Assembly (NCBI RefSeq): GCF_900114845.1
Contig: NZ_FOUK01000009.1
Coordinates: 62,001-126,000 of the forward strand
Length of the DNA stretch: 64,000 bases
Direction of reading: 5' to 3'
Source: Pimelobacter simplex
GTDB lineage: Bacteria > Actinomycetota > Actinomycetes > Propionibacteriales > Nocardioidaceae
Below the pieces are notes generated by a model. That model was not told the DNA's origin, did not search any database, and worked only from the letters and a program-made list of their open reading frames with translations. Positions within the stretch are counted from its first letter, which is position 1; every line of letters starts with the position of its first letter. Of this stretch, positions 25,132-33,250 are shown one piece after another. The translations under genes were made by a program, and so were the position numbers.

Positions 25132-26475
25132 ATGCTGCCCCTCCGCCTCGACCGCACCGACCCGCGGCCCCTCGGCACCCAGCTCGCCGACCAGGTCCGC
25201 CGCCTCGTGCTGGACGGCGTCCTCGCCCGCGGCGACCGGATGCCGGCCACCCGGCGGCTCGCGGCCGACCTCGGGGTCTCCCGCTCGGTCGTCGAGCAGG
25301 CCTTCGACCAGCTGCTGGCGGAGGGCTGGCTCGAGGCGCGGCAGGGAGCGGGCACCTGGATCGCCGGCGGTACGGCGGCCCCGCCCGCGGCACCGGCCCG
25401 GCGGCGCTCGGCGGGGCGCGAGCGGGAGCTGGTCATGCTCGACGCCGGCACCCCCTGGATCGACCCGCGGCACCAGGCGGTCTGGCGGCGGGCGTGGCGC
25501 GAGGTGTCGGTGGCCACGCCTCCCCGCGGGTACGACGACGCGCGCGGCCTCCCCGAGCTCCGCGCGCTGCTCGCCGACCGGCTCGGGCGCACCCGCGGCG
25601 TCGTCGTCGACGCCGACCGGGTCCGGCTCACCGGGGGCACCGGCGCCGGACTGCGCAACCTGCTGGCGGTCCTGCCGCCGGGCGCGGTCGCCGTCGAGGA
25701 CCCCGGCTACCGGGCCGCCGTCGCGACGGTCGGCGAGGCCGGCCGCGCCGTCCGGGACCTCCCGGCGCTCGCGCCGGTCACCGACCTGGCGGGCTGCGCC
25801 GCGGCCTACGTCACCCCGGCCCACCAGCACCCCCTCGGCCGCGTGCTGCCCGCCGCCGACCGGCTCACCCTGCTCGCGACCGCGCGCCGCGACGGGGCGC
25901 TGGTGGTCGAGGACGACTACGACTCGGAGTTCCGCTACGACGTCGCCCCGGTGCCCGCGCTCGCCGCGCTCGACCGCGAGCAGGTCGCCTACCTGGGGAC
26001 GGCGTCCAAGGCGATCCTGCCGTCGCTGCGCCTCGGCTGGTCCGTCGTCCCGGACCGGCTGCTCGACAGGTACGACGCGCACCGCGGCCTCACCCACGAC
26101 GTCCCGCCGTGGCCGGTGCAGCGTGCCCTGGTCACGCTCCTGCGCGACGGGTACGTCGACGCGGTGGTCCGCTCGGCCCGCCGGGTCTACGCCGAGCGGG
26201 CGCCGCGCGTCGTGGCCGCGCTGTCGCCGTACGCCGAGCTGGCGGGGCCGGTCGCCGGGATGTACAGCACCTGGCTGCTCCCGCACGCCCGCGCGGTGCG
26301 CGCCCGGGCCGCCGCCGAGGAGGCCGGCTTCCGGGTCAACCTGCTGCGCGACTACTGCCGCTCGGCCGTGCTCAGCGGGCTCGTCGTCGGGTTCGGTGGC
26401 CCGACCGACGCCGAGCTCGACCGCGCGCTGGAGGTGCTGGCGGGGTCGCTCAGCTCGCCGGCTCGCCGATCTTGA
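25132..26475 (+). CDS. MocR-family regulator (GntR HTH fused to aminotransferase fold), PdxR-like
   Basis: The 447-residue fusion has an N-terminal GntR winged helix (residues about 1-75, with GDRMPATRRLAADLGVSRSVVEQAF) and a class I aminotransferase-like domain. The PLP-lysine segment is in AYLGTASKAILPSLRLGW, and the segment LVVEDDYDSEFRY before it supplies the cofactor Asp and Tyr contacts. Such proteins sense PLP or amino compounds and use two or three DNA repeats. The ATG at 25132 is chosen because the upstream frame would run through the operator. The 3' end overlaps the convergent MFS gene by 26 bases. Confidence 0.92.
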   Translation: MLPLRLDRTDPRPLGTQLADQVRRLVLDGVLARGDRMPATRRLAADLGVSRSVVEQAFDQLLAEGWLEARQGAGTWIAGGTAAPPAAPARRRSAGRERELVMLDAGTPWIDPRHQAVWRRAWREVSVATPPRGYDDARGLPELRALLADRLGRTRGVVVDADRVRLTGGTGAGLRNLLAVLPPGAVAVEDPGYRAAVATVGEAGRAVRDLPALAPVTDLAGCAAAYVTPAHQHPLGRVLPAADRLTLLATARRDGALVVEDDYDSEFRYDVAPVPALAALDREQVAYLGTASKAILPSLRLGWSVVPDRLLDRYDAHRGLTHDVPPWPVQRALVTLLRDGYVDAVVRSARRVYAERAPRVVAALSPYAELAGPVAGMYSTWLLPHARAVRARAAAEEAGFRVNLLRDYCRSAVLSGLVVGFGGPTDAELDRALEVLAGSLSSPARRS

Positions 26476-27676
26476 CCGGACGGCCCGCGAGGTAGCCGGC
26501 GGTGATCTGGACGGCACCGAGCCCGACCAGGAGAGCGCAGGGGAGCGCCCAGCCGCCGGAGCTGTGGTGCAGGATCCCGACGAGCAGCGGGCCTCCGGCG
26601 GCGAGCGCGTAGCCGATGCTCTGGGCCATCGTCGACAGCGACGCCGTGTCGGCGCTCGACGTGGTGCGCATGGCGAAGAACGACAGCGTCACCGGGAAGA
26701 CCGCGCCGCCGGCGCCGAGCAGTGCCGCCCAGATCCAGGCGCCGTCGTGCGGCGCGAGCCACAGGCCGGCCCAGCCGAGCACGGTCAGCCCGGTGAGCAG
26801 GAAGACCAGGTGGCCCTGCTGGCGCAGCCGGGCCGCGAGGCTGGGCGCGAGGAAGAAGAACGGGACGCCGATCGCGATGCTCAGCGCCAGCAGCAGGCCG
26901 GCGGTCGCGTCGCTGAACCCGGCGTCGGCGTACAGGCTGGGGAGCCAGCTCATCATCACGTAGGCGTAGAGCGACTGGGTGCCGAACAGGATCGTCACCG
27001 CCCAGGCGGTGGGGTTGCGCAGCATCGAGGCGCCGCGGATCGCGGAGCGGGCCGGGTCCTTGCGGCGGCAGTACGGCGCCCACGCGACCGCCGCGACCAC
27101 GGCGGCCAGCGCCCAGACGCCGAGCCCGGCACGCCAGGAGCCCGCGGCGTTGGCGATCGGCACGGTGGACGCGGCGCCGACGGCCGAGCCGAGGGACAGG
27201 ATCGCGGTGTAGGCGCCGGTCATCAGGCCGACCTGGCGCGGGAAGTGCTCCTTGACGATCGCGGGGATGAGCACGTTGGCCAGGGCGATGCCGGCGGTCG
27301 CGATGGCGGTGCCGGCGACGAGGGCCGGCGTCCCGTCGAGGACGCGCAGCACCAGGCCCGCGGCGAGCAGCCCCAGCGCGACCTCGAGCCCGCGGTCGAC
27401 GCCGACCTTGCGGGTCACCACCATCGCGGTCGCGCCGACGACGGCGAAGCACAGCACCGGCAGCGAGGTCAGGATGCCCTGCGTGGCGCCCGAGACGCCG
27501 GCCTCGCCGAGCCGGTCGAGCAGCGCGCCGAGGCTGGTGATCGCCAGCCGCAGGTTGAACGCGACCAGCAGGACGGCGACGATGAGGCCGATGCCCGCAC
27601 GCCCCCGTACCGTTGCCGCGCCCGGGGCCGACGGGGAGGCTGCGGACGACGACGAGGCGTGGATGGCGGCGGACAT
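26450..27676 (-). CDS. CynX/NimT-type MFS transporter
   Basis: The 408-residue protein has 12 hydrophobic segments and the CynX/NimT-type first helix (VAVLLVAFNLRLAITSLGALL). Members move cyanate, nitroimidazoles or other small organic compounds, and the direction and substrate are unknown here. On the minus strand TAGAAT ends six bases before the ATG, so its mRNA may be leaderless. It is divergent from a GntR/FCD regulator that probably controls it. Confidence 0.85.
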   Translation of the reverse strand: MSAAIHASSSSAASPSAPGAATVRGRAGIGLIVAVLLVAFNLRLAITSLGALLDRLGEAGVSGATQGILTSLPVLCFAVVGATAMVVTRKVGVDRGLEVALGLLAAGLVLRVLDGTPALVAGTAIATAGIALANVLIPAIVKEHFPRQVGLMTGAYTAILSLGSAVGAASTVPIANAAGSWRAGLGVWALAAVVAAVAWAPYCRRKDPARSAIRGASMLRNPTAWAVTILFGTQSLYAYVMMSWLPSLYADAGFSDATAGLLLALSIAIGVPFFFLAPSLAARLRQQGHLVFLLTGLTVLGWAGLWLAPHDGAWIWAALLGAGGAVFPVTLSFFAMRTTSSADTASLSTMAQSIGYALAAGGPLLVGILHHSSGGWALPCALLVGLGAVQITAGYLAGRPVKIGEPAS

Positions 27677-27682
27677 GCGGCT

Positions 27683-27711
27683 ATTCTAAACAGACATCGG
27701 ATGATTGGATG
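27683..27711. promoter_or_regulatory. Divergent promoter with tandem 8-bp repeats
   Basis: TAGAAT on the minus strand (27688-27683) lies six bases before the MFS start. Two direct 8-bp repeats, ATCGGATG (27696-27703) and ATTGGATG (27704-27711), sit between the two genes and differ at one base. They are candidate sites for the GntR/FCD regulator. The AT-richer composition of this gap also fits a promoter. Confidence 0.5.
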
Positions 27712-27722
27712 AAAGGAAGTCC

Positions 27723-28379
27723 ATGCCGCTCACCCCGACCACCTCCGCCTCCCTGGTGGACCAGGCCATCGAGGGCATGCGCGCGCTGCTCGCGAGCGGC
27801 GAGTGGACCGTCGGCACGCGCATCCCGCCGGAGCCCGCGCTCGCGGCGGCGCTCGGCGTCAGCCGCAACACCGTGCGCGAGGCGGTCCGGGCGCTCGCCC
27901 ACCTCGGGGTGCTCCACGTGCGGCGCGGCGACGGCACCTACGTGGCCGCCGCGACCGAGATGCAGGCGCTCATGCGCCGCCAGGTCGACCGGGTGGACCT
28001 CGAGCACCTGCTCGAGGTGCGGCACGCGATCGAGGTGCGCGCCGCGGCGCTGGCCGCCGAGCGGCGCACGGCCGAGGACCTGGCGGTCCTCGACGCGATC
28101 ATGGCCCGCCGGCACGAGGCGCTCGAGAAGAGCGACGGCGAGGGGTTCATCGGGGCCGACGTCGACTTCCACGTCGCTGTCGTCGCGGCCGCCCACAACC
28201 CGCTGCTGGCCGAGCTGTACGACGGCCTGGTCGAGACCCTGCGGGCCAGCATCGACCTGCCCGGCACCGCCGACGCGCTGGCCGCCGAGCACGACGCGGT
28301 GCTCGACGCCGTCCGCGCGGGCGACCCGGTCGCCGCCGCGGCCGCCGGCGCCGAGCTCCTGGACCACGTCGAGCGCTGA
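27723..28379 (+). CDS. GntR-family regulator, FadR/FCD subfamily
   Basis: The 218-residue regulator has an N-terminal winged helix (PPEPALAAALGVSRNTVREAVRAL) and a C-terminal all-helical FCD ligand domain with the metal or acid-binding pattern (EVRHAIEVRAAALAA, DVDFHVAVVAAAHNP, EHDAVLDAV). The ATG at 27723 is preferred because AAAGGAAG lies just upstream; an earlier ATG at 27705 lies before that site. Ligands in this subfamily are usually organic acids. It probably represses the divergent MFS gene. Confidence 0.9.
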   Translation: MPLTPTTSASLVDQAIEGMRALLASGEWTVGTRIPPEPALAAALGVSRNTVREAVRALAHLGVLHVRRGDGTYVAAATEMQALMRRQVDRVDLEHLLEVRHAIEVRAAALAAERRTAEDLAVLDAIMARRHEALEKSDGEGFIGADVDFHVAVVAAAHNPLLAELYDGLVETLRASIDLPGTADALAAEHDAVLDAVRAGDPVAAAAAGAELLDHVER

Positions 28380-28381
28380 GC

Positions 28382-29344
28382 TCACCCGCGCCGGGGCCGG
28401 CCGGCGAGCTGGCCGCCGAGGATCGCGGCGAGCGCCAGGGCGAACCCGGCCAGCTGCAGCGGCCGCAGCGACTCCCCGACCACGAGCCAGCCGAGGACGG
28501 CGGCGACGACGGGGGAGAGCAGGCCGAGCAGCGCCGTCGACGTGACCGGCAGCGAGCCGAGCCCGCGGAACCACAGCAGGTACGCCGCCAGCCCGCCGAC
28601 CACGCCGAGCCACAGGTAGCCGCCTGCCGCCGGGACGTCGATCGCCGGCGGCGCGCCCTCCACGACGAAGGTCGTCGGCAGCAGCACCAGGCCGCCCGCG
28701 GTGAGCAGCCAGCTCACGAGGACCGGCGAGCTGACGCCCTCGGGCCGTCCCCAGCGGCGGGTCAGGACGACCCCCGCGGCCATCGACAGCGCGCCGCCCG
28801 CGCCGGCGAGGAGGCCGACCGGGTCGAGGCTCGCCGTCGGTCCGAGGACGACGAGCGCGACGCCCGCCACCCCGGTCAGCGCCCAGCCGACCTTGGCCGC
28901 GGTGGGCCGCTCGCCCAGCAGCGGCAGCGCGAGCGCGACGACGAGCAGCGGCTGGATCGCCCCGACCGTGGCCGCGACGCCGCCGGGCAGCCGCTCCGCC
29001 GCGGCGAACAGCAGCGGGAAGAAGAAGCCGATGTTGAGCGCGCCCAGCACGAGGACCCGCCACCACCAGACGCCGTGCGGCAGCCGGCGGAAGACCGCCA
29101 GCAGCAGGAGTCCGGCCGGCAGCGCCCGCAGGAGGCCCGCGAAGAGGGGGTGCCCGGCCGGCAGGAGCTCGGTCGTGACGAGGTAGGTCGTGCCCCACAC
29201 CGCCGGCGCGAGCGCGGTCAGGGCGGTGAGGCCGACGGTGCCGGCCGGGCTCGTGGTGCCGTTGCTGGTGCTGGAACCGGTGCTGGTGCGCGTGCTGGTG
29301 CCGGTGGGGGCGGCCGGGCCGGTGGTGAGGGCGGTGCTGGTCAT
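28382..29344 (-). CDS. EamA-family (DMT) transporter
   Basis: The 320-residue protein has ten hydrophobic helices in two EamA repeats. It includes PAVWGTTYLVTTELLP in the first helix and GERPTAAKVGWALTGVAGVALVV at the end of the first repeat. A Ser/Thr-rich stretch of about 30 residues precedes the first helix and is low-complexity. Members export metabolites or amino acids. It is divergent from a LysR regulator, a common arrangement for inducible exporters. Confidence 0.87.
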   Translation of the reverse strand: MTSTALTTGPAAPTGTSTRTSTGSSTSNGTTSPAGTVGLTALTALAPAVWGTTYLVTTELLPAGHPLFAGLLRALPAGLLLLAVFRRLPHGVWWWRVLVLGALNIGFFFPLLFAAAERLPGGVAATVGAIQPLLVVALALPLLGERPTAAKVGWALTGVAGVALVVLGPTASLDPVGLLAGAGGALSMAAGVVLTRRWGRPEGVSSPVLVSWLLTAGGLVLLPTTFVVEGAPPAIDVPAAGGYLWLGVVGGLAAYLLWFRGLGSLPVTSTALLGLLSPVVAAVLGWLVVGESLRPLQLAGFALALAAILGGQLAGRPRRG

Positions 29345-29397
29345 AGGTCCAGGGTCCGCCGCTCCGATCAATGAGTCCAACACATGCTTTTCATCGG

Positions 29398-29420
29398 ATC
29401 GATCGTGGTTCACGATAGAT
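29398..29420. promoter_or_regulatory. LysR-type box upstream of the LysR gene
   Basis: ATCGATCGTG (29398-29407) and CACGATAGAT (29411-29420) form an inverted repeat with one mismatch around GTT. Inside it, ATCGTG-GTT-CACGAT is a perfect 15-bp palindrome with the T-N11-A spacing typical of LysR sites. It ends two bases before the GTG at 29423, which suggests autoregulation and control of the divergent EamA gene. Confidence 0.65.
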
Positions 29421-29422
29421 CA

Positions 29423-30295
29423 GTGGAGCTCCAGCAGATGCGCTACGTCCTCGCCGTCGCCGAGCACGGCTCGTTCACCCGGGCGGCGGAGAGCTGCTTC
29501 GTCGTGCAGTCCGCGCTGAGCCACCAGGTCGCCCGGCTCGAGCAGGAGCTCGGCGTCCGGCTGTTCCACCGCACCAGCCGCCAGGTCCGGCTCAGCCCGG
29601 CGGGCGCGGCCTTCTTGCCCGTCGCCCGGCAGTGCCTCGACGCGGCCGACCGCGCGGCGGCGGAGGCGGCGGCCGCGGAAGGGGAGATCCGCGGGCCACT
29701 GGCGATCGGGGTGATCCCGACGGTGGCCGCGGTCGACGTACCGGAGGCGCTGCGGGCGTTCCGGACCGCGCACCCGCAGGTGCAGGTCCGGCTGACCAGC
29801 GGCAACAGCGACATGTTCGTGCGCCAGGTCGCCGAGGGCGCGCTGGACCTGGCGTTCCTCGGGCTGCCCGACGACTTCGCCGTCTCCGGCGTCGCCACGC
29901 GGCTGCTGGCCCGCGACCAGCACCGGGCCGTCGTCGGCCCCGGGCACCCGCTGGCCGGACGCCGGCGGCTGACGCTGGAGCGGCTGGCCGACGAGACGTT
30001 CGTCGACTTCCCCGCCGGGACGACCGGCCGGCGCCAGGCCGACCTCGCGTTCGCCGCGGCCGGGCTGACCCGCGAGGTCGCCTACGAGACGACCGACATG
30101 CTCCTCATGGCGCGCCTGCTCCGCGCCGGCCTCGGCGTCGCCCTGCTGGCCTCGACGTTCGCCGCGCACCTGCCGGACCTGGTGGCGATCCCGGTCACCC
30201 GGGCGCCGGTCCGGACCGAGCACGTCATCTGGAGCGGCTTCGGTCCGGCACCGGCGGCCGCGGCGTTCCTGAGCTCGCTCGGGATCACGCCGTAG
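29423..30295 (+). CDS. LysR-family transcriptional regulator
   Basis: The 290-residue regulator has an N-terminal winged helix (LQQMRYVLAVAEHGSFTRAAESCFVVQSALSHQV region, about residues 2-35) and a two-lobed effector domain beginning near GPLAIGVIPTVAA. The GTG at 29423 gives the usual LysR N-terminus; the frame continues upstream but would include the operator. It probably controls the divergent EamA exporter. Confidence 0.92.
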   Translation: MELQQMRYVLAVAEHGSFTRAAESCFVVQSALSHQVARLEQELGVRLFHRTSRQVRLSPAGAAFLPVARQCLDAADRAAAEAAAAEGEIRGPLAIGVIPTVAAVDVPEALRAFRTAHPQVQVRLTSGNSDMFVRQVAEGALDLAFLGLPDDFAVSGVATRLLARDQHRAVVGPGHPLAGRRRLTLERLADETFVDFPAGTTGRRQADLAFAAAGLTREVAYETTDMLLMARLLRAGLGVALLASTFAAHLPDLVAIPVTRAPVRTEHVIWSGFGPAPAAAAFLSSLGITP

Positions 30296-30307
30296 CGGTC
30301 GGGTGGG

Positions 30308-31411
30308 TCAGAGCGCCCAGTCGGCGTTCCAGCCCTCGATGGCGCTGGCCGGACGCGCCGCCGGGCCGGTGTAGACGGCCGACGGACGGATCAGGCGGCC
30401 CGTCGTCTTCTGCTCGAGGATGTGCGCGGACCACCCGCCGGTGCGGGCGCAGGTGAACATCGACGTGAACATGTGCGGCGGCACGTCGGCGAAGTCGAGG
30501 ACGATGGCGGCCCAGAACTCCACGTTGGTCTCGAGCACGCGGTCGGGACGGCGCTCGCGGAGCTCGGTCAGCGCGGCCTGCTCCAGCGCCTCGGCGATCT
30601 CGAAGCGCGGCGCGCCCAGCTCCTTGGCGGTCCGGCGCAGCACGCGGGCCCGCGGGTCCTCGGCGCGGTAGACGCGGTGGCCGAAGCCCATCAGCCGCTC
30701 GCCGGCGTCGAGCAGGTTCTTGACGTATGCCCGCGCGTCGCCGGTCTTCTCGACCTCCTCGATCATGTGCAGCACCCGGGACGGCGCGCCGCCGTGCAGC
30801 GGGCCGCTCATCGCGCCGATGGCGCCGGAGAAGGCCGCCGCGACGTCGGCGCCCGTGGAGGTGATGACGCGCGCGGTGAACGTCGAGGCGTTCATGCCGT
30901 GCTCGGCCGCCGAGGACCAGTAGGCGTCGATCGCGTGCGCGTGCTTGGGGTCGGCCTCACCGCGCCAGCGGATGAGGAACTTCTCGGCGAGCGTCCTGCC
31001 CTCGTCGACGAGACGCTGCGGGACGACCGGGAGGTGCAGGTCGCGGGCCGACTGGCCGGCGTACGAGAGGACCATGACGGCGACCCGGGCGAGGTCGGCG
31101 CGGGCCTGCTCGTCGCTGATGTCGTAGGTCTGGCCGAAGCCGAAGGCCGGCGCCAGCATCGCGATCGCGGCCTGGACGTCGACGCGGACGTCACCGGTGT
31201 GGACCGGCAGGCTGAACGCCTCGGCCGGCGGGAGACCCGGCGTGAAGGCGCCGTCGATCAGCAGCCCCCACACGTTCTCGAAGGGGACCCGGCCGACCAG
31301 GTCCTCGATGTCGACACCGCGGTAGCGCAGCGCCGAGCCTTCCTTGTCGGGCTCCGCGATCTGGGTCTCGAAGGCGATGACGCCTTCCAGTCCGTGGTGT
31401 ACCTCGGGCAT
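30308..31411 (-). CDS. Citrate synthase, short actinobacterial type
   Basis: The 367-residue enzyme condenses oxaloacetate and acetyl-CoA, or acts on propionyl-CoA as some short forms do. The active-site His residues are visible in MSGPLHGGAPSR and GFGHRVYRAEDPR. The position of the usual catalytic Asp (NVDF in most citrate synthases) reads NVEFWAAIVLDFAD, so Glu replaces Asp. From memory of the family this is common in the short CitA-like type, but it could change kinetics. The ATG at 31411 follows AAGGAG. Divergent from pdxH. Confidence 0.9.
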   Translation of the reverse strand: MPEVHHGLEGVIAFETQIAEPDKEGSALRYRGVDIEDLVGRVPFENVWGLLIDGAFTPGLPPAEAFSLPVHTGDVRVDVQAAIAMLAPAFGFGQTYDISDEQARADLARVAVMVLSYAGQSARDLHLPVVPQRLVDEGRTLAEKFLIRWRGEADPKHAHAIDAYWSSAAEHGMNASTFTARVITSTGADVAAAFSGAIGAMSGPLHGGAPSRVLHMIEEVEKTGDARAYVKNLLDAGERLMGFGHRVYRAEDPRARVLRRTAKELGAPRFEIAEALEQAALTELRERRPDRVLETNVEFWAAIVLDFADVPPHMFTSMFTCARTGGWSAHILEQKTTGRLIRPSAVYTGPAARPASAIEGWNADWAL

Positions 31412-31505
31412 CGGCGAACTCCTTCGTTGCGACGGGGCGAGCCGTCCGGAGGCCGGGCGGCCCGCGGGCCACCCGGCATTCTGCCCCACTTCCCCTCCAC
31501 CCCCC

Positions 31506-31517
31506 TACGCTGGCCCC
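31506..31517 (+). promoter_or_regulatory. Candidate leaderless promoter -10 (TACGCT) for pdxH
   Basis: TACGCT at 31506-31511 ends six bases before the pdxH ATG at 31518. No Shine-Dalgarno sequence is present between them. Confidence 0.45.
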
Positions 31518-32192
31518 ATGCCCGCCGATGCCGACGCGCGTGACGACCTGGCCGCCCTCCGCAAGGAGTACGGCGACCGCGGGCTCGCCGAGGCCGACGT
31601 CCCGGACGATCCGTGGGTGCTCTGGCAGCGCTGGTTCGACGACGTCGCCGCGGCCGGCGTCCACGAGCCCAATGCCATGGTCGTCGCCACCGTCGACCCT
31701 GACGGGACGCCGTCGGCGCGGATGGTGCTGCTGAAGGGCGTGCAGGCGGCCGGTGCCGGCGAGGGCTTCCGGTTCTTCACCAACACCGGGTCCCGCAAGG
31801 GCCAGGCGCTCGCCCACGAGCCCCGCTGCGCCCTGCTCTTCCCGTGGCACCCCCTCGAGCGGCAGGTGCGGGTCGAGGGGACGGCGGTGCCCCTGGCGGA
31901 GGCCGACGTGACGTCGTACTTCTCGTCGCGGCCGCGGGGCTCGCAGCTCGGAGCCTGGGCGTCCCCCCAGTCAGCTGTCGTCTCCGGTCGTGGTGCCCTC
32001 GAGGACGCCTACCGGGCGGCCGAGGACCGCTTCGCCGGCCAGGACGTCCCGGTGCCGCCGGCGTGGGGCGGGTACGTCGTCCGGCCGGCGTCGTTCGAGT
32101 TCTGGCAGGGTCGCCCGGGCCGCCTCCACGACCGGATCCGCTACGGGCGCGCTGCTGCCGGGGGCTGGTCGAGGACGCGGCTCGCGCCCTGA
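31518..32192 (+). CDS. pdxH: Pyridoxamine 5'-phosphate oxidase
   Basis: The 224-residue FMN enzyme oxidises pyridoxine or pyridoxamine 5'-phosphate to PLP. It shows the substrate segment RMVLLKGVQ, the FMN-binding FFTNTGSRKGQAL, the RPRGSQLGAWASPQS block and the family signature FEFWQGRPGRLHDR near the C-terminus. The length and motifs match true PdxH rather than the looser PNPOx-like families. The last 52 bases overlap a convergent gene. PLP made here also serves serC and the MocR regulator. Confidence 0.95.
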   Translation: MPADADARDDLAALRKEYGDRGLAEADVPDDPWVLWQRWFDDVAAAGVHEPNAMVVATVDPDGTPSARMVLLKGVQAAGAGEGFRFFTNTGSRKGQALAHEPRCALLFPWHPLERQVRVEGTAVPLAEADVTSYFSSRPRGSQLGAWASPQSAVVSGRGALEDAYRAAEDRFAGQDVPVPPAWGGYVVRPASFEFWQGRPGRLHDRIRYGRAAAGGWSRTRLAP

Positions 32193-33250
32193 GGGTCTCC
32201 GGCGCCGTCCTGGGGCGTGTCGTCGTCCCGGCTGGCCGCGTAGATCGCCCCCAGCACGACCAGGACCAGGATCACCGCCACCAGGACGAACGTCTGGCGC
32301 CGGTCCTGCGCCGAGGTGTGGTTGACCGTGCTCTGGTGCCGCTTGCGCCCCTTGCGCCCGGAGCGCCGGCGCCGCTCCGGCCCGCCGAGGCCCGGCATCG
32401 GACCGGCCCCCTCGAGCGGGGCGAAGTGCGGGACCTCGTAGGTCGGCGCGACGATCTGGCGGAACTCGTCCTGGGCGGGGCGGGCGGTGGGATCGACGTG
32501 GCGGGCGGTGTCGTCGGTGGGCTCGGTGGGCTCGATCGGCTCGGGCTCGATGGGCTCGGGCTCGATGGGCTCGGGGGCGGTGGGCTCGGGGTCGGTGGGC
32601 TCGGGCTCGGGCGGTGCCGGCGGCGCGGGCTCTGGCTCGGCGAGCACCTCCGACTCGGGCTCGATGGGCTCGACGGCCACGACGGGCTCCGGAGCGGGCG
32701 GCGTGGGGGTGGCGACGACTTCGGGGAGCGGATCCGTGAGCGGGTCGAAGCGGGGGACCGCGCGGGTGGGGAGGAGCAGCGAGCGGAACTCCTCCGGCGC
32801 GGGCTTCGCCGCGACCGGCGCGGGCTCGACCTCGACCACCGGCTCCGGGCCGACCTCGACCACAGGCTCCGGCTCCGCCAGCACCACGTGCGGCCGGCCG
32901 CTGGTCGGCCAGTTGCCCGCCCCCACCAGCTCCAGGACGACGAGCAGCGCCTGGGGGGTCGGGCGGCGGTGGTCGGGTCCGACGATGGCGCGGACGAGAA
33001 CCTCGGAGGCGAACGGCGGGAAGCCGGGCTCCAGGTCCGTGGGCGCGGCCGGCTCCGGCGTGCCGGGACCGGGCGCGACCCCGGTCAGGGCGTGGTAGGC
33101 GAGGCGGGCCAGCGCAACGACGTCGGTCTCGTCGATGCGGCAGAGGAGGGGGATCGCCTGGTCGGCCGGTACGGCGTCCGGCGCGGCTGCGGCGATGAGC
33201 GCGGTGAGGAGGGCGCGGTCGTCTTCTTCAGGGGGGAGCCCCAGGGTCAT
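32141..33250 (-). CDS. Membrane protein with kinase-tail-like N-terminus and Glu/Pro repeats
   Basis: The 369-residue protein has three parts. Residues about 1-110 resemble the end of a Hanks-type Ser/Thr kinase fold (ETDVVALARLAYHALTG, then FPPFASEVLVRAIVGPDHRRPTPQAL) but lack any ATP-binding or catalytic loop. Residues about 130-260 are rich in Glu-Pro repeats with several PEPIEPEPIE-like units. A basic stretch, GRKGRKRH, precedes one transmembrane helix (about 325-345) and a short Asp-rich tail. It is probably a bitopic protein with its N-terminus in the cytoplasm. It is the last gene of the eight-gene overlapping operon (ATGA with the glycosyltransferase). The function is unknown; a scaffold or sensor is possible. 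Confidence 0.65.
   Translation of the reverse strand: MTLGLPPEEDDRALLTALIAAAAPDAVPADQAIPLLCRIDETDVVALARLAYHALTGVAPGPGTPEPAAPTDLEPGFPPFASEVLVRAIVGPDHRRPTPQALLVVLELVGAGNWPTSGRPHVVLAEPEPVVEVGPEPVVEVEPAPVAAKPAPEEFRSLLLPTRAVPRFDPLTDPLPEVVATPTPPAPEPVVAVEPIEPESEVLAEPEPAPPAPPEPEPTDPEPTAPEPIEPEPIEPEPIEPTEPTDDTARHVDPTARPAQDEFRQIVAPTYEVPHFAPLEGAGPMPGLGGPERRRRSGRKGRKRHQSTVNHTSAQDRRQTFVLVAVILVLVVLGAIYAASRDDDTPQDGAGDPQGASRVLDQPPAAARP

Noticed and set aside
24149..27712. A plus-strand open frame of 1187 codons
   Set aside because: It runs across several well-supported genes on both strands, is made of Arg/Ala/Gly runs typical of out-of-frame GC-rich DNA, and has no recognisable domain.
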